From positions 206,782 through 270,781 of the forward strand of contig CAJQUW010005729.1 in NCBI GenBank assembly GCA_907163375.1: a stretch of DNA of 64,000 nucleotides, in the 5' to 3' direction. Under the pieces are notes generated by a model. That model had not been told where the DNA came from. It saw only the letters and a list, made by a program, of their open reading frames with translations, and did no database searches. Positions 24,531 to 35,869 of the stretch are shown piece by piece. Both the position numbers and the translations under genes were made by a program. This DNA comes from Prostheceraeus crozeri. Taxonomy: Eukaryota > Platyhelminthes > Polycladida > Euryleptidae. Position 1 is the first letter of the stretch. Every line of letters starts with the position of its first letter.

Positions 24531-27436
24531 ATTCTTGAAAATACAATAAAGGGTTCTTCGTGCATTCTTGGGGATAATGCAATAGCTGCTACGTGCATTC
24601 TTGGTGAAAATACAATAGCTGCTACGTGCATTCTTGGGGGAAAATACAATAGCTGCTACGTGCATTCTTGAGGATAATGCAATAGCTGCTACGTGCATTC
24701 TTGGACTAAAATGCAATAGCTGCTACGTGCATTCTTGAGGAAAATGCAATAGCTGCTACGTGCATTCTTGGGGATAATGCAATAGCTGCTACGTGCATTC
24801 TTGGACTAAAATGCAATAGCTGCTACGTGCATTCTTGAGGAAAATGCAATAGCTGCTACGTGCATTCTTGGGGATAATGCAATAGCTGCTACGTGCATTC
24901 TTGGGGATAATGCAATAGCTGCTACGTGCATTCTTGGGGATAATGCAATAGCTGCTACGTGCATTCTTGGGGAAAATCCAATAGCTACTACGTGCATTCT
25001 TGGGGAAAATGCAGTAGCTGCTACGTGAATTCTTGAGGATAATGCAATAGCTGCTACGTGCATTCTTGGGGAAAATGCAATAGGTGCTACGTACATTCTT
25101 GGGGAAAATGCAATAGCTGCTACGTGCATTCTTGGGGATAATGCAATAGCTGCTACGTGCATTCTTGGGGAAAATCCAATAGCTACTACGTGCATTCTTG
25201 GGGAAAATGCAGTAGCTGCTACGTGAATTCTTGAGGATAATGCAATAGCTGCTACGTGCATTCTTGGGGAAAATGCAATAGCTGCTACGTGCATTCTTGG
25301 GGAAAATGCAATAGCTGCTACGTGCATTCTTGGTGAAAATGCAATAGCTGCTACGTGCATTCTTGTGGAAAATGCAATAGCTGCTACGTGCATTCTTGGG
25401 GAAAATGCAGTAGCTGCTACGTGAATTCTTGAGGATAATGCAATAGCTGCTACGTGCATTCTTGGGGGAAATGCAATAGCTGTTACGTGCATTCTTGGGG
25501 GTAATGCAATAGCTGCTACGTGCATTCTTGAGGAAAATACAATAGCAGCTACGTGCATTCTTGAGGAAAATGCAATAGCTGCTACGTGCATTCTTGGGGA
25601 AAATGCAATAGCTGCTACGTGCATTCTTGGTGAAAATCCAATAGCTGCTACGTGCATTCTTGAGGATAATGCAATAGCTGCTACGTGCATTCTTGGTGAA
25701 AATGCAATAGCTGCTACGTGCATTCTTGGGGATAATACAATAGCTGCTACGTGCATTCTTGGTGAAAATGCAATAGCTGCTACGTGCATTCTTGAGGAAA
25801 ATGCGATAGCTGCTACGTGCATTCTTGGTGAAAATGCAATAGCTGCTACGTGCATTCTTGGGGAAAATGCAATAGCTGCTACGTGCATTCTTGAGGAAAA
25901 TGCAATAGCTGCTACGTGCATTCTTGGGGATAATGCAATAGCTGCTACGTGCATTCTTGGTGAAAATGCAATAGCTGCTACGTGCATTCTTGGGGATAAT
26001 ACAATAGCTACTACGTGCATTCTTGGTGAAAATGCAATAGCTGCTACGTGCATTCTTGAGGATAATGCGATAGCTGCTACGTGCATTCTTGGTGAAAATA
26101 CAATAGCTGCTACGTGCATTCTTGAGGAAAATGCAATAGCTGCTACGTGCATTCTTGAGGAAAATGCGATAGCTGCTACGTGCATTCTTGAGGAAAATGC
26201 GATAGCTGCTACGTGCATTCTTGGTGAAAATACAATAGCTGCTACGTGCATTCTTGAGGAAAATGCGATAGCTGCTACGTGCATTCTTGAGGAAAATACA
26301 ATATCTGCTACGTGCATTCTTGAGGAAAATGCGATAGCTGCTACGTGCATTCTTGGTGAAAATACAATAGCTGCTTCGTGCATTCTTGGTGAAAATACAA
26401 AAACTGCTACGTGCATTCTTGGTGAAAATACAATAGCTGCTACGTGCATTCTTGGGGATAATGCAATAGCTGCTACGTGCATTCTTGGTGAAAATGCAAT
26501 AGCTGCTTCGTGCATTCTTGGTGAAAATACAATAGCTGCTACGTGCATTCTTGGTGAAAATGCAATAGCTGCTTCGTGCATTCTTGGTGAAAATACAATA
26601 GGTGCTACGTGCATTCTTGGGGGAAAATACAATAGCTGCTACGTGAATTCTTGGATGAAAATACAATAGCTGCTACGTGCATTCTTGGGGGGAAATGCAA
26701 TAGCTGCTACGTGCATTCTTGAGGAAAATGCAATAGGTGCTACGTGCATTCTTGAGGAAAATGCAATAGCTGCTACGTGCATTCTTGGTGAAAATGCAAT
26801 AGCTGCTTCGTGCATTCTTGGTGAAAATACAATAGGTGCTACGTGCATTCTTGGGGGAAAATACAATAGCTGCTACGTGAATTCTTGGATGAAAATACAA
26901 TAGCTGCTACGTGCATTCTTGGTGAAAATGCAATAGCTGCTTCGTGCATTCTTGAGGAAAATGCAATAGGTGCTACGTGCATTCTTGAGGAAAATGCAAT
27001 AGCTGCTACGTGAATTCTTGGATGAAAATACAATAGCTGCTACGTGCATTCTTGGGGGGAAATGCAATAGCTGCTACGTGCATTCTTGGGGAAAATACAA
27101 TAGCTGCTACGTGCATTCTTGAGGAAAATGCAATAGCTGCTACGTGAATTCTTGGATGAAAATACAATAGCTGCTACGTGCATTCTTGAGGGGAAATGCA
27201 ATAGCTGCTACGTGCATTCTTGGGGAAAATACAATAGCTGCTACGTGCATTCTTGAGGAAAATGCAATAGCTGCTACGTGAATTCTTGGATGAAAATACA
27301 ATAGCTGCTACGTGCATTCTTGAGGAAAATGCAATAGCTGCTACGTGAATTCTTGGATGAAAATACAATAGCTGCTACGTGCATTCTTGAGGAAAATGCA
27401 ATAGCTGCTACGTGCATTCTTGAGGAAAATACAATC
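24531..27436. repeat. 33-bp minisatellite, open in two minus-strand frames
   Basis: About 88 tandem units of AATGCAATAGCTGCTACG plus TGCATTCTTGGGGA (33 bases, a few of 34). Variation concentrates in the GGGGA/GGTGA/GAGGA block and in TGCAAT/TACAAT. Because 33 is a multiple of three, two antisense frames run open for over 600 codons. One has the 11-residue repeat NARSSYCIFPK (24789-26666), the other MHVAAIAFSPR (24806-26632). Variants freely change Pro/Thr/Leu and Phe/Ile, and a GTGAATTC variant changes Ala to Ser, so selection on the protein is not evident. From about 26560 to 27430 units with GAATTCTTGGATGAAAATAC recur in a higher-order pattern. I regard the array as non-coding. Confidence 0.95.
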
Positions 27437-27439
27437 ATT

Positions 27440-28485
27440 GATAGATATTATCATTTGCAAGTTTTTAAACTATTTTCTTATCTTTTAGGGAATGGTAAGA
27501 ACAAAATGAACATTTGAACATTATGATGAAAGCAACATCGCAGATACAACAAATTGTTCTTGTCAGCATTCATCTTTTTTATGAATGTAATGTGTCTAAC
27601 GCAATGCCAAATACTTATTTCATTTGACCACTTTCATTTGACCCCTACCATGGTTCGTATTTCTCCAACTGCTCATGAAATTTGTTTGGGCTTGTGAGTT
27701 TTATGTGATGATGCCACAGCTAATGCAGCATGAATTAATGAATGAGCTACAAAATTATTGAAACTCAACTGTGTGTTAAATTTTTCTATCACATGTACAG
27801 GGACCGGAGAAAACATTTACTTATCTTCATACCTATTGCGTGTGCATTACCTAAACATCACAAACGTGTCTGTTTTCGGAGTAAGAAAGATTGACTTCCA
27901 CAGACTGTCTAATCACGTGGTTTCTTTATTTGCTCTTTCTGATGGGACTTAAATAATTTTCGGACTGATTTCTATTGATTTATCGTCCTACTGCTGTTGT
28001 GGGTACTTCTATTCTTCCGCCCCCCCCCCACATTTTTGTTGTTGACACCCGGAAGTGCTGCATCGTCAACGAACTTCTCTTGCTACTAAGGGCAGTTTCG
28101 CTAAGGTCGTAAAGGCGTTGAATGTGCAAAGCTCCTCTGACTTGTAGAACATTACAGCCTCAGAATTAGACAACTGTTCGTCATTTGTCTGTAGACAACA
28201 ATCACACGAAGTTCATGATCTCAGCTGTACCTTGTATTCTAACTGAGTACCTAAGGGACCAATCCTTCATCCCAGGGTTCAAGTAAGACTTCTCAGTCGT
28301 GTTGTAGTGTCACTCAGTGACAGATCAAGTCTAATTGTAAACCCAATGTAACTACAAGGAAAACGTCACAAATCTCTCCCGAAATATATATAATGCCGAA
28401 TCGAATACACACAAATGTTTAAGTAAAATATGACAAAGGTAAAGTCGGCAAACGCTTCGCGTCCAGACGCTTGGTCACTGCCTTA
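27440..28485. other. unannotated stretch
   Basis: No gene recognised. A C10 tract lies at about 28019-28029. A 64-codon frame at 27758-27952 shows no known domain. Confidence 0.4.
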
Positions 28486-28848
28486 CTAAATGATTCTAAC
28501 AGTAGGTGCAACAACACCCTCGTGACGCCTGTTCAATTCTGGCTTACGAAAATCGATCAAACGAGATTCCATCAAACTTGTCTCAATCGGTTCATGTACA
28601 CACTTTAAGAAATTGATATTGAAGCTATCTATGTTGGTACACGGGTTGCAATATTTTACATGTATATGATCGCTCAAGGCGCTATGACAATCACGTTTGA
28701 TGATGCTATTTTTATGTTCGTTATACCGCAAACGGAACGGCCGAGCAGTTTTTCCTATATATTTAGAATTACAAAATTTACACTCAAATTCATAAACAAC
28801 GCATGATTTATCACAATTATACTTATCAGGACTTGCAGTGTATTGTGA
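28486..28848 (-). pseudogene. Penelope-like element GIY-YIG endonuclease domain
   Basis: An open minus-strand frame of 120 codons carries the C-terminal endonuclease of a Penelope-like retroelement. The order is CDKSC (12-16), VVYEFECKFC (17-26) with the first catalytic Tyr and a CxxC knuckle, and KYIGKTARPF (29-38). RYNEHK (41-46) follows, with the conserved Arg and His. The late block is MESRLIDFRKPELN (93-106), with the metal-binding Glu at 94 and the KP..N end typical of the GIY-YIG fold. The zinc-knuckle-like cysteines before YIG are a Penelope trait. The domain nicks target DNA for reverse transcription. All key residues look intact, but the upstream frame closes at 28849-28851 and no reverse transcriptase precedes it, so this is a 5'-truncated copy. 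Other GIY-YIG nucleases are less likely given the cysteine pattern. Confidence 0.85.
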
Positions 28849-28899
28849 CTAAACTTTGACGAAATTTGGTAAATTTGGAAAAACTCACCATTGGTTCAC

Positions 28900-28950
28900 C
28901 AGCCACCCATCAGTATGTATGTCTCTTTGAGACGAAACGTCGGGTTTTTA
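28900..28950 (+). ncRNA. degenerate hammerhead-like sequence beside the Penelope fragment
   Basis: The plus strand shows a possible helix I (ACCC/GGGT), a five-base-pair hairpin (GTCTC-TTT-GAGAC) and then GAAAC followed by GTC. These match helix I, helix II, the GAAA core strand, a minimal helix III and the cleavage triplet of a type I hammerhead. However, the seven-base CTGATGA core is replaced by about 12 unrelated bases (ATCAGTATGTAT), so it should not cleave. Hammerheads are known in Penelope-like elements, normally in the sense strand. Here the orientation is opposite to the endonuclease, so it may come from another copy or be chance. Confidence 0.25.
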
Positions 28951-28974
28951 GCAGTCGCGTGTTTTTATTTAAAT

Positions 28975-30529
28975 TTTATTATTATTTAATAAAACTCCAG
29001 GAAGAAGAAGGACTTGTTTTTTATCAATCGCAATGAAGTACTTCCAGCAGATAACATAATTTGGAAAATGTGGGGTGGAAAGAATGGAAGTACCCTGTTG
29101 CGCCCTCCCTCCGGTAACCTGGTAAGATGCCTTGCACTAATACAATTCAATTATTTTGGAAATATATACACGCAAGCGAATAGCGCTAAATACTTCTGTC
29201 CATACCAAAATGATGTAATTTTATTGGAATTCCATACATTCCATGTTAGAACATGTTTGCCTGGCACGACATAGCAACGTGATGTCTCCTTATTGATCCA
29301 TATTCTAAGACATCTTCAAGGACGTTTTTATCCTTCAATTTGCCATTTACAGAATGGCGAGGCAATCAACTTACTTTCCTACGACAGGTTGTGTGTGTGT
29401 GTCGCAATAGTCACCACCTGTTGCAATGTCAGGCAAACAGGCCGATTACCTAAGAAATATTGATGAAAATCAAAACGATCGACGACAGTATATTAGATTT
29501 GATCGAAAATATTGGAATTAAATAATTTTCCAAAGACTTCAACTTTCACGGCACTATAAGTAGCGTCGATCTACTGGTGTGATAGGGGGGAAGGAAGTGA
29601 GAACAAAGTTTGCATGATAACGACATTTACGACAGATGTGTGACATGCTATAACGTGCAGTAACGAAGGAGATCTTGTTAGTAGCATGGGGATTTCACAG
29701 CTTACACGCTTTTCATTCTACATGTATAGGAAACCTAGTGAAGGAAACTAACACACTGTCAAATATCTATGATTCAATTATCTATCATAGATTTTTGCAG
29801 TGTTGAGCTGTTAAGTTTGGTTCATCTCAGTGGGATGCATAATCCAAAGAAAGGTATTAAGCAGACTCTGAAAACTCATATCGTTATTACGTGTGAAGGA
29901 TCGATGGAATTAAACACTGCTGGAAAATTGAAAGAAATCAAAATATTCTTAAAGGGACGCAATAATTCGCATGTACACTTGAGGCCACCACTACTGACAA
30001 TATGTGAGCACAAAATGCCACCTTTGCGAGGAAGTTGTGGAATTATACGCATCCTCTAGCTAACAATATTTGAGGGATATATCTCCATCGTCAGGCATTG
30101 ACGCCCATGGTTACCATTACTCGCTTAAACAGGGAAGAGAGGAGGAGAGGAGGAGGATAGAGAACGACCTAATCAATAAAGTGTCGTCCCAAAACAGTTC
30201 CAAGATCAGAGGTTATTCTTGAATGCGGCAGCACTTTCCAAGCGCGATCTACCGCTGTTGGAATGGCTCGATCAGCCTCTACAAAGAATGCAAGCATTCG
30301 GCGTACGTAGGCTATAAACGATTTCTTGAAAAACGATGCGTCGTAGAAATTAGAGAGCAAGAACCTTAGATACTCAGTGTTACGATTTGTCTTGCCATTT
30401 TTCTGACCGGGAACAGAGAATCACAAATCTGCGTTACAAATGATTCCCCTGGTTTAAGAAACTCACGACAAAATCGGCATATTCGATTTCCTCCATGTAT
30501 CCATGTTATCCGGCATAGAGTAGGGATAT
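28975..30529. other. unannotated stretch
   Basis: Frames of 86 codons (29014-29274) and 96 codons (29769-30059) on the plus strand and 87 codons (30366-30629) on the minus strand have no domain I recognise. A purine-rich patch (GAGAGGAGGAGAGG) lies at about 30137-30155. No RNA gene or terminal repeat was identified. Confidence 0.4.
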
Positions 30530-31729
30530 ATAGGCAGAGTGTCGACTCAAAAAAAGTATCTGCATACTGTGAAAATGTGTATATGAAAAGATTCAGTTTT
30601 TTGCGGAGATTACGTTTCCCGTGCTCCAAAAAATTATTTGAGTTGTTTTAAAAAAAGTCAAAATTTTGCCAATTTTGCAAATACTAGCTAGATGAGTCTC
30701 CTATATAAGTAGTATGAACCAAGTTGGATATCAAAAGGAATGAATATTTGCTAATAAGCATTCTAGCTAAGCGGAAATTAAGCTGATTATCAAGGGAATT
30801 TCACGAACCGCATTATTATGGAAGTCTTCATGAAAAAGTCGCGATATTATTCGTGCTTTCTTGGCTGAAATTTCAAGTTTTGAATTCAATTTTCACAGTT
30901 TAGATTTTATTAAATGAACTCGAGTTGAGACCCGCACCGAATGTAAGATAAGGCAAATTGCTAAGGTTTTGAAGAAATTACCACGGACAGATTTGACAGA
31001 TCACGATAGCAACACAGAAGAAAGAATTCTCCGTGTCATGACAACCTTGGAGATTTAATGTTTGTTAAATTAGCGCTTTCATGCTCAACCTCAAGGGTAT
31101 TTTCTTAAGCGTGATCACATCACAGGCAACCTGCAACTGGGAGAGCAAAATCCATAATCAAAGACAATGATTTCATTTAACTTTAAAAGATGTAAATGGT
31201 TCCACATCACTATTCAGATTCAAGAAATGAAACATGAATTTAGTGAATCATGAAATCATGCCGGTGAAAATTGAATTAAATACTTGAAATTTCAGTCAAG
31301 AAAGCACGAATAATATAGCGACTTTTTCATAAAGATTTTCATTATAAAACAATTCATGAAATTCCCTTGATAATCAGCTTGATTTCCACTTAGTTAGGAT
31401 GCCTATTATCAAACATTCATTCCTTTTGAGATCCAACTTGTTTCATACTACTTATATAGGAGAGTCATCTCGGTAGTATACAAATTGGCAAAGTTTTGAC
31501 TTTTTTAAAACTGCTCAAACAATTTTTTGGACCATGGGAACGTTTAATACTACTTATAAAGGGGACGTTATCTCGGTAGTATATAAACACAGGAATAGTT
31601 TGCAAAAATTTAGCTTTTTAAAAAGTGATCAAAATAACCACAGGAACATAATCTCCGCAGAAAACTGAATATTTTGATATGAAAATTTCCACTGCTTACA
31701 GATACTTTTTGAGTCAACACCTACTACAT
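30530..31729. mobile_element. long-inverted-repeat (foldback-like) DNA element
   Basis: The left arm (about 30530-30905) and right arm (about 31262-31729) are diverged reverse complements, with shared words such as GACTCAAAAA, AGTATCTG, ATTCAGTTTT and CGGAGATTA. GTAGTATGAA and CAAAAGGAATGAAT also recur. The outer edge reads TAGGCAGAGTGTCGACTC on the left and, in reverse complement, GTAGGTGTTGACTC on the right. The right arm has a roughly 100-base internal duplication (TACTACTTATA at about 31447 and 31547). The central part has no coding. Partial relatives lie at 37063-37812 and 47949-48304. No clear target duplication was found, so the superfamily is open. Confidence 0.7.
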
Positions 31730-31915
31730 GGACCACGAAACACACAAAATCTGATTTAAAGTAGAAACGCAATAGCAATGGCATACGATTGAAAAAATGG
31801 TTATAGAATTTTCACCCTTAGCACAGTTATGAACCATGAGCGAAGATCGGGGTTGCTCAATGAGAAACTAATAAATTGTATTACTTTCAAAGATAAAAGA
31901 AAAAAAACAGACCTT

Positions 31916-32700
31916 CTAATCTGAATAATCTGTCCCCATCAGAAACCTGTTCGCACGCCTCTTGAAAGTATTAAGATTGTATTGGTCAGGGAAAGTGGTC
32001 TGGGGAAGATGATTCCAAAGCTGTGCCGTGCGAACAAAGAAGCTTTTCGAGCGACTCACAGTACGTGCGCGCTCTAAGCTCACATGATAGCATGTGAGTG
32101 CATTAGTTCTGCGTGTGCTTCTGGAGAAGATCTTAGGTTTGGGTACGCACTCATTTACTGCAGAGCTGCTTCTACCGAAATAGTACCTGTAGAAGAGACT
32201 GAATGAAGTAACACCCCGTCTGACGGAGAGCGGCTGCAACTTGCTAGCAAGTTTTTCACCCATGAGATTCTGGACACGTTTTTCAACCCGTTCAAGGAGG
32301 TTAAGATGCGTTTGTGGGGCGCCGGCGCACAGATGACAACAATACTCCATCAGAGGACGAATAGTGGACTTGTAAAGATAGCAGACAGTCTGTGGTGGAA
32401 GATAGCTGCTGCTACGATAGACTACTACTGCGTTGAGCTGCCTGCTTGCTAATGGTTCGGTTTCCATGAAAAGTCTTTCGTCACCGCCAATCCAAGGAAG
32501 GAGATGGATGGAATCTTGTTCTCTGATCCTATTATCTGACATCTTAATGCTATGATCATCATCATCTCCTTTAAATGGTGAATGCAGAATACTTTGAGTT
32601 TTTGAAGGATTGAAAGAAAACAAGGCATTTGACGCCATATGTCATATGAAGAAATACAGCATTGAATAGAAATCTCGGTTTGTCAACCTCTCATGTCACA
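31916..32700 (-). pseudogene. LINE 3' part (Jockey/CR1-like), frameshifted
   Basis: The minus strand encodes the thumb and C-terminal region of a non-LTR retrotransposon. FNPSKTQSIL is near the start of a 240-codon frame. After about residue 50 the frame has slipped: another frame gives LGLAVTKDFSW, the expected family sequence, where this frame reads differently. Frame is regained with VYRSSSYLPPQTV, then LYKSTIRPLMEYCCHLCAGAP, LLERVEKRVQNLM, SFFVRTAQLWNHLP and FKRRANRFL. The IRPxxEY, RVEKRxxxL and LWNxLP landmarks are standard for the C-terminal end of such LINEs. The catalytic part is missing upstream of about 32700. A second, shorter, inverted copy is at 33625-33800. Confidence 0.85.
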
Positions 32701-33560
32701 CGTAAATATCGCCCTAAAACGGGTAAATGATTAGCGAGGGGGGAAGAAGACACACACACGAAATAGTCACAAATTGCTTGGGGGTAAAAGAGAAAAGCGG
32801 CGATCTAAAATCAGAGTGCCAAATATATTTTAAATTTCCGACCGGTAAATGAACGGCGCGAACTCGACCTCACCACTAGGTCCTTCCTCGCTATGCCATG
32901 GATATAAGAAGTCTTGACGACGATGCTTCATAACTTCGTCGAATCAATCAACAGCTAAAATTGCGTGTTCAATGATGAATGTTTGACAGGCATTTCAAGA
33001 GGCTTCAGTTACATTTGTAAATCTGTTGTTGCGCAGTTTTGAATGTATTAACAAAGGTTTTTCTATTTAACTATCATTTCAATTCCGATCAGTTCGGCTA
33101 GACGAAGATGAAGGCTATAAGACAGTGATTTGTAGTGGAGCATGTCATCTCTGAAGTGCACGGAATTACACTGTAATTGCATGCGCGTATCATCACTTCA
33201 AAAACGAAACTTCATCGACGTTGTCTCAGAGTGCATGCATGTTCAGGACACAATGCCATGATATGCAATGAATCTGAACTCCATGGATTTCTTTCTGCTC
33301 AGACAGTTCAACATACCTTCTCAAATAGAAGTATATAAAAGGCCGACATCATTAACGAAAAGGCAGCCTCAAGAAATCGATATTTACTATAAAAATCACC
33401 GATAAAAGTCGGCCGCTAGCCTGACCATGTCCATCAAGATGGCATCACAAAGTCTGCTTCGTGAAACTTCCGTATTCTGTCTTCGCATAACGATGGAAGG
33501 AAAATTTAAGATTATTTATGAGTGCACGAAATCTATTAACCACCACCGATGAGTCATATT
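32701..33560. other. unannotated stretch
   Basis: No gene recognised between the two LINE fragments. Confidence 0.4.
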
Positions 33561-33624
33561 TCAATTCTGGGATTATTGAAAATTCTGTATGTCTATGATT
33601 TATGTCTATGGTGTGATGGAATGA

Positions 33625-33800
33625 TCATCATAGCATTATCATGTCAGACAGTAGGATCACAGAACAAGATTCCATCTTCTTCATTGGATTGGCGGTTATG
33701 AAAGACTTGTCATGGAACCGTGCATCCTGTCCATTAGCAGGCAGGCAGCTCAACGCATCGGTAGTCTCTATCGTTCCAGCAGCTGTCTTCCACCACAGAC
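33625..33800 (+). pseudogene. inverted fragment of the same LINE family
   Basis: The plus strand here aligns with the reverse complement of 32390-32590. Both share ATCATAGCATTA, ATGTCAGA.AGTAGGATCA-type bases, GAACAAGATTCCATC, GGATTGGCGGTTATGAAAGA and GGCAGGCAGCTCAACGCA. It therefore covers only the stretch between the RT and thumb (reading LGLAV.KDLSW with a slip). It lies opposite in orientation and about 1 kb from the larger fragment. Confidence 0.8.
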
Positions 33801-33831
33801 ATAGACATAGACATAAGTCATAGAGATACAA

Positions 33832-33862
33832 AATTTACAATAATCTCAGATTATTGTAAATT
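33832..33862. repeat. 31-bp perfect palindrome
   Basis: AATTTACAATAATCT, one central C (33847), then its exact reverse complement. Looser complementarity extends outward: a GACATAGACATA-rich left flank against TGTATGTCTATGA on the right. A related TTCTGTATGTCTATGATTTA phrase is repeated at about 33581 and 33860. Confidence 0.9.
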
Positions 33863-33899
33863 CTGTATGTCTATGATTTACTCTTTCGTTATAGATAAT

Positions 33900-35450
33900 G
33901 CATAGATTTGAGGTCATTATTTGCTATAATTACCAAGAGCCGGTTATTATGAGAAATAATGACCGAAGAAATTTATGAATTATCTGTTATAATTCATGAC
34001 TTTTTCCATAGAAGTCTGCACCAGGTTAATAATTTCCAACCAGGAAAATGATCACCTGCTTCGTGGACCTTATTGACCTGTGGACATAGAAAGCCTCACA
34101 AAATCATGCATTATATAAAAAAAGTGCATGTAAAATTTCGACCTAGAGCCGGAGTTTCAGGTGTTTGAAAATAAAAAGTAAAAGTCCTGATTTTTTAAGA
34201 ATTTTTCAGGGCGTTTTGAAAATAAGTGGGAATGTTTGTGTTTGTGTAAGTACTCATTTTCAAATGCAAATTCAGTCCCCTTCTAGATATCGCATGACCT
34301 TGATATTTCAGCCATACAAGCGTCATGATAAATATTACTGAAATTTGAAATTAAAAAATTGCAAAAATTTGACCAAATTTCTTTTAATCGCCACGGGTGG
34401 TGTTTTCTAGATTTCGTGCCGATTATTAAGTACCTATGGCAGATTAATGACATGCCGCTTGAATGGTTTTCACACTGTCATATCCGCTGAAAGCTATTTA
34501 ATGTTTGTCATCGAATAAGGAGTCAGATGTTGATATCAGAAGTTGCGATAACTTCCATTCTTGAGCCACAAGCCACTATTCGATCACTGATGCCTTCGCA
34601 CCACACACCATGCATACTATACCGCTATGCGGTGCTCATCTGACAGACTAAAGAGCTATGCAGAGAACAGGGTTTCTCCATTTTCACTTCTCACTTCATG
34701 CTAGGGCTTCCTTCTGGGAGAAATGTCTGCAGAATGAGATATGAGCTTCATGTCTGAATGACGCAGGGCAGAGACTGACCTTGAAAACTGGGCGGCATCC
34801 AGTTCATATACTGCGACTTATACTTAAATCATCAATTCAGTGCTTGATGTATGCTGCAAGTAAACTCCACTCTAAACCGCATTGATCCAAAGATGATAGC
34901 AGCAAAATGATCGTGTTGGAGGCAAAGGCTTTGGAAATCGATTTTTCTAAATTTTGATTCACCAGATATAATTCGAACAGAAAAGGCAATGCTGAGACAG
35001 TAATTCACACTTGTATCAGAGACAAAATCTTTCATAATGAATGAATTTGCAACGTCGAAATCTTTCTCTCTAAAATCGAATCTGATTTTCTACACTTATG
35101 ATGAAGTGACGTCACTACTCATATCAAGTACACTGTCTGAATCTCCTCTTTTCATGGATATTCCACAAAGCCACAGACCAGACAGGAATCCCAGCGGACT
35201 ATCTCAACCGCAAATTCCAATTTAGCATCAAAAGAATCGGCCAGGAATGAGCAATCAATATTGAATGAGATAATTTCTTCTGTGGTATGTGATTACGGCA
35301 CAAAATTGAACGTTATTTTCGCCTCAGTCGAGCCGAAAATGCTAATTGAAAGCTGAAAAATCAATTCACACTTCTAGCATGCCTATGTGCATTTAAATCA
35401 TTGAAATTACAATTTGTTAAGAAATGAAGAATGATACAATGAAACGAAGT
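33900..35450. other. unannotated stretch
   Basis: No gene, RNA or repeat could be supported. Short frames only (longest 67 codons). Confidence 0.4.
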
Positions 35451-35454
35451 TCTC

Positions 35455-35865
35455 CAAAGGTCCATTTACACCGGACGCGCCGCGATCCCTCGCGTCTCCG
35501 TGTGAACAGTCCTGAGAAGGTTCTGAACGAAAATTCTGACGCGTCCGGTGCAGAGCTGGAAACAGTAAATTAAATGCCGCAAATATCCACTGAAATTAAC
35601 AACTAAAGTTAGTTTCACAATTTTTGCAGTCTCAAGAACTGTAAATATCCCTAAAAACAGACGTTTGCTTATCTGATGTGAAAGGACTTTGACTGTTACG
35701 TCATCACTCATCAAATTGTGACGTCATCACTTTGACAGATATTTGCGAATATTTTCTGTATTTTGGAGACAATGCGGGCATGCCCGGACTGAGGGTACAC
35801 GGGCACGTGTCCAGGTGAAAAGAGCGGCCCTGCTCCAGCTCGAGTCCGGTGTGAATGGACCTCAA
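35455..35865. mobile_element. 405-bp terminal-inverted-repeat element (MITE)
   Basis: The left end (35458) reads AGGTCCATTTACACCGGACG. The right end (35862) is its reverse complement with two changes in about 22 positions (CCGGTGTGAATGGACCT). CAA directly flanks both ends (35455-35457 and 35863-35865), compatible with a 3-bp target duplication. Internal GACGCGTCCGGTG repeats the terminal theme. There is no coding sequence. A 3-bp duplication hints at a Harbinger/PIF-like origin, but the usual TWA target is not matched. Confidence 0.75.
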
Positions 35866-35869
35866 CACG

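Noticed and set aside
24789..26666. 625-codon open frame as a real repetitive protein gene
   Set aside because: It exists because the 33-bp unit is a multiple of three and lacks stops. A second frame is equally open, replacement differences are common, and no start context or flanking exon was seen.
28019..28029. C10 tract as a notable structural element
   Set aside because: Short homopolymers of this size are common, and nothing around it suggests function.
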